DNA of 64,000 bases from Coriaria nepalensis (lineage: Eukaryota > Streptophyta > Magnoliopsida > Cucurbitales > Coriariaceae). This document shows positions 36,719-49,140 of the stretch, one piece after another; the first letter of the stretch is position 1, and each line of letters starts with the position of its first letter. The stretch is taken from NCBI GenBank assembly GCA_027186245.1, contig CP114481.1, positions 39,773,501 to 39,837,500 on the forward strand, given 5' to 3'. The notes under the pieces were generated by a model. It had not been told where the DNA came from. It saw only the letters and a program-made list of their open reading frames with translations, and did not search any database. Made by a program: the position numbers and the translations under genes.

Positions 36719-37144
36719 AGTCAATAACTTATTTCAAAGCAAGTCGAACGTATTCTAGTTTTGCACTACAGACACAACTTCTGTGCATAACTTGCAAATG
36801 ATCATTGCAAAGAAAGTGTGCATTCGTTTAACCTTAAAATCGTTTCAATGAGTCATTTCAAGTCAATAACTTATTTCAAAGCAATTCGAACGTATTCTAG
36901 TTTTGCACTAGAGACACAACTTTTGTGCATAACTTGCAAATGATCATTGCAAGGAAAGTCTGCATTCGTGTAAAATTAAAATCATTTCAATGAGTCCTTT
37001 CAAGTCAATAACTTATTTCAAAGCAATTCGAAAGAATTCTAGTTTTGCACTACAGACATAACTTTTGTGCATAACTTGCAAATGATCATTGCAAAGAGAG
37101 TGTGCATTCGTTTAACCTTAAAATCATTTCAATGAGTCATTTCA
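36719..37144. repeat. Three-monomer block reused at 40.3 kb
   Basis: ACTTCTGTGC (36777), AAAATCGTTTC, GCACTAGAGACAC, GAAAGAATTC and GCAAAGAGAG occur in the same order at 40290-40715 (offset 3571 = 25 monomers plus the 21-bp insertion between them). The related left version of block H at 26.2-26.6 kb lacks CGTTTC and CTAGAG. The 40.3-kb copy therefore derives from this version, or the reverse. Confidence 0.85.
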
Positions 37145-38086
37145 AGTCAATAACTTATTTCAAAGCAAGTCGAACGTATTCTAGTTTTGCACTACAGACA
37201 CAACTTTGGTGCATAACTTGCAAATGATCCTTGCAACGAAAGTGTGCATTCGTTTAACCTTAAAATCATTTCAAAGAGTCATTTCAAGTCAATAACTTAT
37301 TTCATAGCAAGTCGAACGTATTCTAGTTTTGCACTACAGACACAACTTTTGTGCATAACTTGCAAATGATCATTGCAAGGAAAGTGCGCATTCATTTAAC
37401 CTTAAAATCTTTTCAATGAGTCATTTCAAGTCAATAACTTATTTCAAAGCAATTCGAACGAATTCTAGTTTTGCACTACAGAGACAACTTTTGTGCATAA
37501 CTTGCAAATGATCATTGCATGGAAAGTGTGCATTCGTTTAAAATTAAAATCATTTCAATGAGTCCTTCCAAGTCAATAACTTATTTCGAAGCAATTCGAA
37601 CGAATTCTAGTTTTGCACTACAGACACAACTTTTGTGCATAACTTGCAAATGATCATTGCAAGGAAAGTGCGCATTCGTTTAACCTTAAAATCTTTTCAA
37701 TGAGTCATTTCAAGTCAATAACTTATTTCAAAGCAATTCGAACGAATTGTAGTTTTGCACTACAGAGACAACTTTTGTGCATAACTTGCAAATGTTCATT
37801 GCAAGGAAAGTGTGCATTCGTTTAAAATTAAAATCATTTCAATGAGTCCTTTCAAGTCAATAACTTATTTCGAAGCAAGTCAAACAAAATCTAATTTTGC
37901 ACTACAGACATAACTTTTGTGCATAACTTGCAAATGATCATTGCAAGGAAGGTGTGCATTCGTTTAACCTTAAAATCATTTCAATGAGTCCTTTCAAGTC
38001 AATAACTTATTTCGGAGCAAGTCGAACGAATTCTAGTGTTGCACTACAGACATAACTTTTGTGCATAACTTGCAAATGATCATTGC

Positions 38087-38128
38087 AAGGAAAGTGTGCA
38101 TTCGTTTAAGGAAAGTGTGCATTCGTTT
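38087..38128. repeat. 21-bp tandem duplication inside a monomer (5 of 5)
   Basis: Copies at 38087-38107 and 38108-38128. It lies exactly 10568 bp from the copy at 27519 and is the last such length variant in the window. Confidence 0.93.
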
Positions 38129-38585
38129 AAAATTAAAATCATTTCAATAAGTCCTTTCAAGTCAATAACTTATTTCGAAGCAAGTCGAACGAATTCTAAT
38201 TTTGCACTACAGACATAACTTTTGTGCATAACTTGCAAATGATCATTGCAAGGGAAGTGTGCATTCGTTTAACCTTAAAATCATTTCAATGAGTCATTTC
38301 AAGTCAATAACTTATTTCAAAGCAATTCGAACGAATTCTAGTTTTGCACTACAGAGACAACTATTGTGCATAACTTGCAAATGATCATTGCAAGGAAAGT
38401 CTGCATTCGTGTAAAATTAAAATCATTTCAATGAATCCTTTCAAGTCAATAACTTATTTCAAAGCAATTCGAACGAATTCTAGTTTTGCACTACAGACAT
38501 AACTTTTGTGCATAACTTGCAAATGATCATTGCAAAGAAAGTGTGCATTCGTTTAACCTTAAAATCATTTCAATGAGTCATTTCA

Positions 38586-40313
38586 AGTCAATAACTTATT
38601 TCAAAGCAATTCGAACGAATTCTAGCTTTGCACTACAGAGACAACTTTTGTGCATAACTTGCAAATGATCATTGCAAGGAAAGTGTGCATTCGTGTAAAA
38701 TTAAAATCATTTCAATGAGTTCTTTCAAGTCAATAACTTATTTCGAAGCAAGTGGAACGAATTCTAGTTTTGCACTACAGACATAACTTTTGTGCATAAC
38801 TTGCAAATGAGCATTGCAAAGAAAGTGTGCATTCGTTTAACCTTAAAATCATTTCAATGAGTCATTCCAAGTCAATAACTTATTTCAAAGCAATTCGAAC
38901 GAATTCTAGCTTTGCACTACAGAGACAACTTTTGTGCATAACTTGCAAATGATCATTGCAAGGAAAGTGTGCATTCGTGTAAAATTAAAATCATTTCAAT
39001 GAGTCCTTTCAAGTCAATAACTTATTTCGAAGCAAGTCGATTGAATTCTAGTTTTGCACTACAAACATAACTTTTGTGCATAACTTGCAAATGATCATTG
39101 CAAGGAAAGTGTGCATTCGTTTAACCTTAAAATAATTTCAATGAGTCATTTCAAGTCAATAACTTATTTCATAGCAAGTCGAACGTATTCTAGTTTTGCA
39201 CTACAGACACAACTTTTGTGCATAACTTGCAAATGATCATTGCAAGGAAAGTGTGCATTCGTTTAAAATTAAAATCATTTCAATGAGTCCTTTCAAGTCA
39301 ATAACTTATTTCGAAGAAAGTCGAACGAATTCTAGTTTTGCACTACAGACATAACTTTTGTGCATAACTTGCAAATGATCATTGCAAGGAAAGTGTGCAT
39401 TCGTTTAACCTTAAAATCATTTCAATGAGTCATTTCAAGTCAATAACTTATTACAAAGCAATTCGAACGAATTCTAGTTTTGCACTACAGACACAACTTT
39501 TGTGCATAACTTGCAAATGATCATTGCAGGGAAAGTGTGCATTCGTTTAACCTTAAAATCATTTCAATGAGTCATTTCAAGTCAATAACTTATTTCAAAG
39601 CAATTCGAACGAATTCTAGCTTTGCACTACAGAGACAACTTTTGTGCATAACTTGCAAATGATCATTGCAAGGAAAGTGTGCATTCGTGTAAAATTAAAA
39701 TCATTTCAATGAGTTCTTTCAAGTCAATAACTTATTTCGAAGCAAGTGGAACGAATTCTAGTTTTGCACTACAGACATAACTTTTTTGCATAACTTGCAA
39801 ATGATCATTGCAAAGAAAGTGTGCATTCGTTTAACCTTAAAATCATTTCAATGAGTCATTTCAAGTCAATAACTTATTTCAAAGCAATTCGAACGAATTC
39901 TAGTTTTGCACTACCGACACAACTTTTGTGCATAACTTGCAAATGATCATTGCAAGGAAAGTGTGCATTCGTTTAACCTTAAAATCATTTCAATGAGTCA
40001 TTTCAAGTCAATAACTTATTTCAAAGCAATTCGAACGAATTCTAGTTTTGCACTACAGACACAACTTTTGTGCATAACTTGCAAATGATCATTGCAAGGA
40101 AAGTGTGCATTCGTTTAAAATTAAAATCATTTCAATGAGTCCTTTCAAGTCAATAACTTATTTCGAAGAAAGTCGAACGAATTCTAGTTTTGCACTACAG
40201 ACATAACTTTTGTGCATAACTTGCAAATGATCATTGCAAGGAAAGTGTGCATTCGTTTAACCTTAAAATCATTTCAATGAGTCATTTCAAGTCAATAACT
40301 TATTTCAAAGCAA
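38586..40313. repeat. 12-monomer duplicated block I, left copy
   Basis: Matches 41709-43436 at 3123 bp (22 monomers minus a 1-bp deletion at 41.0 kb). Ordered shared rare marks are TAGCTTTGC with GAGTTCTTTC; AAGTGGAACG with AATGAGCATTGC; GTCATTCCAAG; AGTCGATTG; AAAATAATTTC; CGAAGAAAGTCG; TTACAAAGC; GCAGGGAAAG; CTTTTTTGCATAAC (39781); CTACCGACAC (39911). TAGCTTTGC, GAGTTC and GCAGGG first appear here, so this is also the start of a new variant zone. The AGTCGATTG part also has a third copy near 41.3 kb (offset 2271). Confidence 0.88.
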
Positions 40314-41250
40314 GTCGAACGTATTCTAGTTTTGCACTACAGACACAACTTCTGTGCATAACTTGCAAATGATCATTGCAAAGAAAGTGTGCATTCGTTT
40401 AACCTTAAAATCGTTTCAATGAGTTATTTCAAGTCAATAACTTATTTCAAAGCAATTCGAACGTATTCTAGTTTTGCACTAGAGACACAACTTTTGTGCA
40501 TAACTTGCAAATGATCATTGCAAGGAAAGTCTGCATTCGTGTAAAATTAAAATCATTTCAATGAGTCCTTTCAAGTCAATAACTTATTTCAAAGCAATTC
40601 GAAAGAATTCTAGTTTTGCACTACAGACATAACTTTTGTGCATAACTTGCAAATGATCATTGCAAAGAGAGTGTGCATTCGTTTAACCTTAAAATCATTT
40701 CAATGAGTCCTTTCAAGTCAATAACTTATTTCGAAGCAAGTGGAACGAATTCAAGTTTTGCACTACAGACATAACTTTTGTGCATAACTTGCAAATGATC
40801 ATTGCAAGGAAAGTGTGCACTCGTTTAACCTTAAAATCATTTCAATGAGTCATTTCACGTCAATAACTTATTTCAAAGCAATTCGAATGAATTCTAGTTT
40901 TGCACTACAGAGACAACTTTTGTGCATAACTTGCAAATGATCATTGCAAGGAAAGTGTGCATTCGTTTAACATTAAAATCATTTCAATGAGTCATTTCAA
41001 GTCAATAACTTATTCAAAGCAAGTCGAACGTATTCTAGTTTTGCACTACAGACACAACTTTTGTGCATAACTTGCAAATGATCATTGCAAGGAAAGTGTG
41101 CATTTGTTTAAAATTAAAATCATTTCAATGAGTCCTTTCAAGTCAATAACATATTTCGAAGCAAGTCGATCGAATTCTAGTTTTGCACTACAGAGACAAC
41201 TTTTGTGCATAACTTCCAAATGATCATTGCAAGGAAAGTGTGCATTCGTT
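40290..41250. repeat. Mosaic segment joined from two remote blocks
   Basis: About 40290-40715 matches 36719-37144 (ACTTCTGTGC, AAAATCGTTTC, CTAGAGACAC, GCAAAGAGAG). From about 40715 to 41250 it matches about 31727-32262 at offset 8988 (AAGTGGAACG with ATTCAAG, TTTAACATTA, the CTTATTCAAAG 1-bp deletion, CATTTGTTT, AGTCGATCG). The 5-monomer-scale join between segments normally 4-5 kb apart shows exchange or template switching in register. Private changes include TGCACTCG, TTTCACGTC and ATAACATATTTC. Confidence 0.84.
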
Positions 41251-41708
41251 TAACCTTAAAATCATTTCAATGAGTCATTTCAAGTCAATAACTTATTTCG
41301 AAGCAAGTCGATTGAATTCTAGTTTTGCACTACAAACATAACTTTTGTGCATAACTTGCAAATGATCATTGCAAGGAAAGTGTGCATTCGTTTAACCTTA
41401 AAATAATTTCAATGAGTCATTTCAAGTCAATAACTTATTTCATAGCAAGTCGAACGTATTCTAGTTTTGCACTACAGACACAACTTTTGTGCATAACTTG
41501 CAAATGATCATTGCAAGGAAAGTGTGCATTCGTTTAAAATTAAAATCATTTCAATGAGTCCTTTCAAGTCAATAACTTATTTCGAAGAAAGTCGAACGAA
41601 TTCTAGTTTTGCACTACAGACATAACTTTTGTGCATAACTTGCAAATGATCATTGCAAGGAAAGTGTGCATTCGTTTAACCTTAAAATCATTTCAATGAG
41701 TCATTTCA

Positions 41709-43436
41709 AGTCAATAACTTATTTCAAAGCAATTCGAACGAATTCTAGCTTTGCACTACAGAGACAACTTTTGTGCATAACTTGCAAATGATCATTGCAA
41801 GGAAAGTGTGCATTCGTGTAAAATTAAAATCATTTCAATGAGTTCTTTCAAGTCAATAACTTATTTCGAAGCAAGTGGAACGAATTCTAGTTTTGCACTA
41901 CAGACATAACTTTTGTGCATAACTTGCAAATGAGCATTGCAAAGAAAGTGTGCATTCGTTTAACCTTAAAATCATTTCAATGAGTCATTCCAAGTCAATA
42001 ACTTATTTCAAAGCAATTCGAACGAATTCTAGCTTTGCACTACAGAGACAACTTTTGTGCATAACTTGCAAATGATCATTGCAAGGAAAGTGTGCATTCG
42101 TGTAAAATTAAAATCATTTCAATGAGTCCTTTCAAGTCAATAACTTATTTCGAAGCAAGTCGATTGAATTCTAGTTTTGCACTACAAACATAACTTTTGT
42201 GCATAACTTGCAAATGATCATTGCAAGGAAAGTGTGCATTCGTTTAACCTTAAAATAATTTCAATGAGTCATTTCAAGTCAATAACTTATTTCATAGCAA
42301 GTCGAACGTATTCTAGTTTTGCACTACAGACACAACTTTTGTGCATAACTTGCAAATGATCATTGCAAGGAAAGTGTGCATTCGTTTAAAATTAAAATCA
42401 TTTCAATGAGTCCTTTCAAGTCAATAACTTATTTCGAAGAAAGTCGAACGAATTCTAGTTTTGCACTACAGACATAACTTTTGTGCATAACTTGCAAATG
42501 ATCATTGCAAGGAAAGTGTGCATTCGATTAACCTTAAAATCATTTCAATGAGTCATTTCAAGTCAATAACTTATTACAAAGCAATTCGAACGAATTCTAG
42601 TTTTGCACTACAGACACAACTTTTGTGCATAACTTGCAAATGATCATTGCAGGGAAAGTGTGCATTCGTTTAACCTTAAAATCATTTCAATGAGTCATTT
42701 CAAGTCAATAACTTATTTCAAAGCAATTCGAACGAATTCTAGCTTTGCACTACAGAGACAACTTTTGTGCATAACTTGCAAATGATCATTGCAAGGAAAG
42801 TGTGCATTCGTGTAAAATTAAAATCATTTCAATGAGTTCTTTCAAGTCAATAACTTATTTCGAAGCAAGTGGAACGAATTCTAGTTTTGCACTACAGACA
42901 TAACTTTTTTGCATAACTTGCAAATGATCATTGCAAAGAAAGTGTGCATTCGTTTAACCTTAAAATCATTTCAATGAGTCATTTCAAGTCAATAACTTAT
43001 TTCAAAGCAATTCGAACGAATTCCAGTTTTGCACTACCGACACAACTTTTGTGCATAACTTGCAAATGATCATTGCAAGGAAAGTGTGCATTCGTTTAAC
43101 CTTAAAATCATTTCAATGAGTCATTTCAAGTCAATAACTTATTTCAAAGCAATTCGAACGAATTCTAGTTTTGCACTACAGACACAACTTTTGTGCATAA
43201 CTTGCAAATGATCATTGCAAGGAAAGTGTGCATTCGTTTAAAATTAAAATCATTTCAATGAGTCCTTTCAAGTCAATAACTTATTTCGAAGAAAGTCGAA
43301 CGAATTCTAGTTTTGCACTACAGACATAACTTTTGTGCATAACTTGCAAATGATCATTGCAAGGAAAGTGTGCATTCGTTTAACCTTAAAATCATTTCAA
43401 TGAGTCATTTCAAGTCAATAACTTATTTCAAAGCAA
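41709..43436. repeat. 12-monomer duplicated block I, right copy
   Basis: Copy of 38586-40313. CTTTTTTGCATAAC begins at 42904 and CTACCGACAC at 43034, both 3123 bp from the left copy. Private changes seen are CATTCGATTAACC (near 42526) and TTCCAGTTTTGC (43021). The match ends where this copy continues with AAAGCAATTCG and the left one with AAAGCAAGTCG. Confidence 0.88.
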
Positions 43437-43899
43437 TTCGAACGAATTCTAGTTTTGCACTACAGACACAACTTTTGTGCATAACTTGCAAATGATCATT
43501 GCAGGGAAAGTGTGCATTCGTTTAACCTTAAAATCATTTCAATGAGTCATTTCAAGTCAATAACTTATTTCAAAGCAATTCGAACGAATTCTAGCTTTGC
43601 ACTACAGAGACAACTTTTGTGCATAACTTGCAAATGATCATTGCAAGGAAAGTGTGCATTCGTGTAAAATTAAAATCATTTCAATGAGTTCTTTCAAGTC
43701 AATAACTTATTTCGAAGCAAGTGGAACGAATTCTAGTTTTGCACTACAGACATAACTTTTGTGCATAACTTGCAAATGATCATTGCAAAGAAAGTGTGCA
43801 TTCGTTTAACCTTAAAATCATTTCAATGAGTCATTTCAAGTCAATAACTTATTTCAAAGCAATTCGAACGAATTCTAGCTTTGCACTACAGAGACAACT

Positions 43900-44790
43900 T
43901 TTGTGCATAACTTGCAAAGGATCATTGCAAGGAAAGTGTGCATTCGTGTAAAATTAAAATCATTTCAATGAGTCCTTTCAAGTCAATAACTTATTTCGAA
44001 GCAAGTCGATTGAATTCTAGTTTTGCACTACAAACATAACTTTTGTGCATAACTTGGAAATGATCATTGCAAGGAAAGTGTGCATTCGTTTAACCTTAAA
44101 ATCATTTCAATGAGTCATTTCAAGTCAATAACTTATTTCATAGCAAGTCGAACGTATTCTAGTTTTGCACTACAGACACAACTTTTGTGCATAACTTGCA
44201 AATGATCATTGCAAGGAAAGCGTGCATTCATTTAACCTTAAAATCATTTCAATGAGTCATTTCAAGTCAATAACTTATTTCGAAGCAATTCGAACGAATT
44301 CTAGTTTTGCACTACAGAGACAACTTTTGTGCATAACGTGCAAATGATCATTGCAAGGAAAGTGTGCATTCGTTTAAAATTAAAATCATTTCAATGAGAC
44401 CTTTCAAGTCAATAACTTATTTCGAAGCAATTCGAACGAATTCTAGTTTTGCACTACAGAGACAACTTTTGTGCATAACTTGCAAATGATCATTGCAAGG
44501 AAAGTGTGCATTCGTTTAAAATTAAAATCAATTCAATGAGTCATTTCAAGTCAATAACTTACTTCAAAGCAAGTCGAACGTATTCTAGTTTTGCACTACA
44601 GACACAACTTTTGTGCATAACTTGCAAATGATCATTGCAGGGAAAGTGTGCATTCGTTTAACCTTAAAATCATTTCAATGAGTCATTTCAAGTCAATAAC
44701 TTATTTCAAAGCAATTCGAACGAATTCTAGCTTTGCACTACAGAGACAACTTTTGTGCATAACTTGCAAATGATCATTGCAAGGAAAGTT
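43900..44790. repeat. Six-monomer duplicated block K, left copy
   Basis: Matches about 47308-48198 at 3408 bp (24 x 142). Shared rare marks are TTGCAAAGGATC, AGTCGATTG, AACTTGGAAATG (44053), ATAACGTGCAAATG, ATGAGACCTTTC (44393), AAAATCAATTCAATG, AACTTACTTC and GCAGGGAAAG. It ends where this copy has GTTTGCATTCGTGTAAAA with GAGTTC and the other has GTGTGCATTCGTTTAAAA. Confidence 0.86.
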
Positions 44791-47307
44791 TGCATTCGTG
44801 TAAAATTAAAATCATTTCAATGAGTTCTTTCAAGTCAATAACTTATTTCGAAGCAAGTGGAACGAATTCTAGTTTTGCACTACAGACATAACTTTTGTGC
44901 ATAACTTGCAAATGATCATTGCAAAGAAAGTGTGCATTCGTTTAACCTTAAAATCATTTCAATGAGTCATTTCAAGTCAATAACTTATTTCAAAGCAGTT
45001 CGAACGAATTCTAGTTTTGCACTACAGACACAACTTTTGTGCATAACTTGCAAATGATCATTGCAAGGAAAGTGTGCATTCGTTTAACCTTAAAATCATT
45101 TCAATGAGTCATTTCAAGTCAATAACTTATTTCAAAGCAATTCGAACGAATTCTAGTTTTGCACTACAGAGACAACTTTTGTCCATAACTTGCAAATGAT
45201 CATTGCAAGGAAAGTGTGCATTCGTTTAAAATTAAAATCATTTCAATGAGTCCTTTCAAGTCAATGACTTATTTCGAAGCAATTCGAACGAATTCTAGTT
45301 TTGCACTACAAAGACAACTTTTGTGCATAACTTGCAAATGATCATTGCAAGGAAAGTGTGCATTCGTTTAAAATTAAAATCATTTCAATGAGTCCTTTCA
45401 AGTCAATAACTTATTTCGAAGAAAGTCGAACGAATTCTAGTTTTGCACTACAGACATAACTTTTGTGCATAACTTGCAAATGATCATTGCAAGGAAAGTG
45501 TGCATTCGTTTAACCTTAAAATCATTTCAATGAGTCATTTCAAGTCAATAACTTATTTCAAAGCAATTCGAACGAATTCTAGTTTTGCACTACAGACACA
45601 ACTTTTGTGCATAACTTGCAAATGATCATTGCAGGGAAAGTGTGCATTCGTTTAACCTTAAAATCATTTCAATGAGTCATTTCAAGTCAATAACTTATTT
45701 CAAAGCAATTCGAACGAATTCTAGTTTTGCACTACAGAGACAACTTTTGTGCATAACTTGCAAATGATCATTGCAAGGAAAGTGTGCATTCGTTTAAAAT
45801 TAAAATCATTTCAATGAGTCCTTTCAAGTCAATAACTTATTTCGAAGAAAGTCGAACGAATTCTAGTTTGGCACTACAGACATAACTTTTGTGCATAACT
45901 TGCAAATGATCATTGGAAGGAAAATGTGCATTCGTTTAACCTTAAAATCATTTCAATGAGTCATTTCAAGTCAATAACTTATTTCAAAGCAAGTCGAACG
46001 TATTCTAGTTTTGCACTACAGACACAACTTTTGTGCATAACTTGCAAATGATCATTGCAAGGAAAGTGTGCATTCGTTTAACCTTAAAATCATTTCAATG
46101 AGTCATTTCAAGTCAATAACTTATTTCAAAGCAATTCGAACGAATTCTAGTTTTGCACTACAGAGACAACTTTTGTGCATAACTTGCAAATGATCATTGC
46201 AAGGAAAGTGTGCATTCGTTTAAAATTAAAATCATTTCAATGAGTCCTTTCAAGTCAATAACTTATTTCGAAGCAAGTCGATCGAATTCTAGTTTTGCAC
46301 TACAAACATAACTTTCGTGCATAACTTGCAAATGATCATTGCAAGGAAAGTGTGCATTCGTTTAACCTTAAAATAATTTCAATGAGTCATTTCAAGTCAA
46401 TAACTTATTTCATAGCAAGTCGAACGTATTCTAGTTTTGCACTACCGACACAACTTTTGTGCATAACTTGCAAATGATCATTGTAGGGAAAGTGTGCATT
46501 CGTGTAACCTTAAAATCATTTCAATGAGTCATTTCAAGTCAATAACTTTTTTCAAAGCAATTCGAACGAATTCTAGTTTTGCACTACAGACACAACTTTT
46601 GTGCATAACTTGCAAATGATCATTGCAAGGAAAGTGTGCATTCGTTTAACCTTAAAATCATTTCAATGAGTCATTTCAAGTCAATAACTTATTTCAAAGC
46701 AATTCGAACGAATTCTAGTTTTGCACTACAGAGACAACTTTTGTCCATAACTTGCAAATGATCATTGCAAGGAAAGTGTGCATTCGTTTAAAATTAAAAT
46801 CATTTCAATGAGTCCTTTCAAGTCAATAACTTATTTCGAAGCAATTCGAACGAATTCTAGTTTTGCACTACAAAGACAACTTTTGTGCATAACTTGCAAA
46901 TGATCATTGCAAGGAAAGTGTGCATTCGTTTAAAATGAAAATCATTTCAATGAGTCCTTTCAAGTCAATAACTTATTTCGAAGAAAGTCAAACGAATTCT
47001 AGTTTTGCACTACAGACATAACTTTTGTGCATAACTTGCAAATGATCATTGCAAAGAAAGTGTGCATTCGTTTAACCTTAAAATCATTTCAATGAGTCAT
47101 TTCAAGTCAATAACTTATTTCAAAGCAATTCGAACGTATTCTAGTTTTGCACTACAGACACAACTTTTGTGCATAACTTGCAAATGATCATTGCAAGGAA
47201 AGCGTGCATTCGTTTAACCTTAAAATCATTTCAATGAGTCATTTCAAGTCAATAACTTACTTCAAAGCGATTCGAACGAATTCTAGTTTTGCACTACAGA
47301 GACAACT

Positions 47308-48198
47308 TTTGTGCATAACTTGCAAAGGATCATTGCAAGGAAAGTGTGCATTCGTGTAAAATTAAAATCATTTCAATGAGTCCTTTCAAGTCAATAACTT
47401 ATTTCGAAGCAAGTCGATTGAATTCTAGTTTTGCACTACAAACATAACTTTTGTGCATAACTTGGAAATGATCATTGCAAGGAAAGTGTGCATTCGTTTA
47501 ACCTTAAAATAATTTCAATGAGTCATTTCAAGTCAATAACTTATTTCATAGCAAGTCGAACGTATTCTAGTTTTGCACTACAGACACAACTTTTGTGCAT
47601 AACTTGCAAATGATCATTGCAAGGAAAGTGTGCATTCATTTAACCTTAAAATCATTTCAATGAGTCATTTCAAGTCAATAACTTATTTCGAAGCAATTCG
47701 AACGAATTCTAGTTTTGCACTACAGAGACAACTTTTGTGCATAACGTGCAAATGATCATTGCAAGGAAAGTGTGCATTCGTTTAAAATTAAAATCATTTC
47801 AATGAGACCTTTCAAGTCAATAACTTATTTCGAAGCAATTCGAACGAATTCTAGTTTTGCACTACAGAGACAACTTTTGTGCATAACTTGCAAATGATCA
47901 TTGCAAGGAAAGTGTGCATTCGTTTAAAATTAAAATCAATTCAATGAGTCATTTCAAGTCAATAACTTACTTCAAAGCAAGTCGAACGTATTCTAGTTTT
48001 GCACTACAGACACAACTTTTGTGCATAACTTGCAAATGATCATTGCAGGGAAAGTGTGCATTCGTTTAACCTTAAAATCATTTCAATGAGTCATTTCAAG
48101 TCAATAACTTATTTCAAAGCAATTCGAACGAATTCTAGCTTTGCACTACAGAGACAACTTTTGTGCATAACTTGCAAATGATCATTGCAAGGAAAGTG
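47308..48198. repeat. Six-monomer duplicated block K, right copy
   Basis: Copy of about 43900-44790 with CTTGGAAATG at 47461 and ATGAGACC near 47802. A small difference is AAAATAATTTC here (near 47510) against AAAATCATTTC in the left copy, plus AAAGTGTGC against AAAGCGTGC. Confidence 0.86.
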
Positions 48199-49092
48199 TG
48201 CATTCGTTTAAAATTAAAATCATTTCAATGAGTCCTTTCAAGTCAATGACTTATTTCGAAGCAATTCGAACGAATTCTAGTTTTGCACTACAGAGACAAC
48301 TTTTGTGCATAACTTGCAAATGATCATTGCAAGGAAAGTGTGCATTCGTTTAAAATTAAAATCATTTCAATGAGTCATTTCAAGTCAATAACTTATTTCG
48401 AAGAAAGTCGAACGAATTCTAGTTTTGCACTACAGACATAACTTTTGTGCATAACTTGCAAATGATCATTGCAAGGAAAGTGTGCATTCGTTTAAAATTA
48501 AAATCAATTCAATGAGTCATTTCAAGTCAACAACTTACTTCAAAGCAAGTCGAACGTATTCTAGTTTTGCACTACAGACACAACTTTTGTGCATAACTTG
48601 CAAATGATCATTGCAGGGAAAGTGTGCATTCGTTTAACCTTAAAATCATTTCAATGAGTCATTTCAAGTCAATAACTTATTTCAAAGCAATTCGAACGAA
48701 TTCTAGCTTTGCACTACAGAGACAACTTTTGTGCATAACTTGCAAATGATCATTGCAAGGAAAGTGTGCATTCGTGTAAAATTAAAATCATTTCAATGAG
48801 TTCTTTCAAGTCAATAACTTATTTCGAAGCAAGTGGAACGAATTCTAGTTTTGCACTACAGACATAACTTTTGTGCATAACTTGCAAATGATCATTGCAA
48901 AGAAAGTGTGCATTCGTTTAACTTTAAAATCATTTCAATGAGTCATTTCAAGTCAATAACTTATTTCAAAGCAATTCGAACGAATTCTAGTTTTGCACTA
49001 CAGACACAACTTTTGTGCATAACTTGCAAATGATCATTGCAAGGAAAGTGTGCATTCGTTTAACCTTAAAATCATTTCAATGAGTCATTTCA
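48099..49092. repeat. Seven-monomer duplicated block L, left copy
   Basis: Matches 51083-52076 at 2984 bp (21 monomers plus two 1-bp insertions in between). Shared marks are TCAATGACTTATTTCGAAG, CGAAGAAAGTCG, AAAATCAATTC, TCAACAACTTACTTC (48525), GCAGGGAAAG, TAGCTTTGC with GAGTTCTTTC, and AAGTGGAACG with GCAAAGAAAG. TCAACAAC paired with TTACTTC was seen only in these two places. Confidence 0.83.
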
Positions 49093-49130
49093 AGTGAATA
49101 ACTTATTTCAAAGCAATTCGAACGAATTCT

Positions 49131-49140
49131 AGTTTTTGCA
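49131..49140. other. Private 1-bp insertion (AGTTTTTGCA)
   Basis: One extra T in the T-run makes the monomer starting at 49093 143 bp long. I found no second copy in the window. The same monomer has other private changes (AAGTGAATAAC, CATAAGTTGC, CATTACAAGG), so it is one of the more diverged copies. Confidence 0.88.

Larger units (their letters stand above)
32579..38603. repeat. Large duplicated block H, right (short, mosaic) version
   Basis: About 6 kb that follows 19029-28035 with two monomer-exact deletions. About 32579-33830 matches at offset 13550 (GTTCAACCTTA at 32831 and 19281; GTTTATCCTTA at 33681 and 20131). About 33830-34240 matches at 12840 (CATAGCGAG with GGAAGGTGTGC). From 34252 to about 38603 it matches at 10568 (TTTACACCAC, CAATTGAG, TTTGGGGC, GTACGC, CGAACAAAATC or CAAACAAAATC, AACTATTGTG). 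The match ends where this copy has TAGCTTTGC, the first example of that class, while the left version has CATAGCAAG. Confidence 0.86.
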
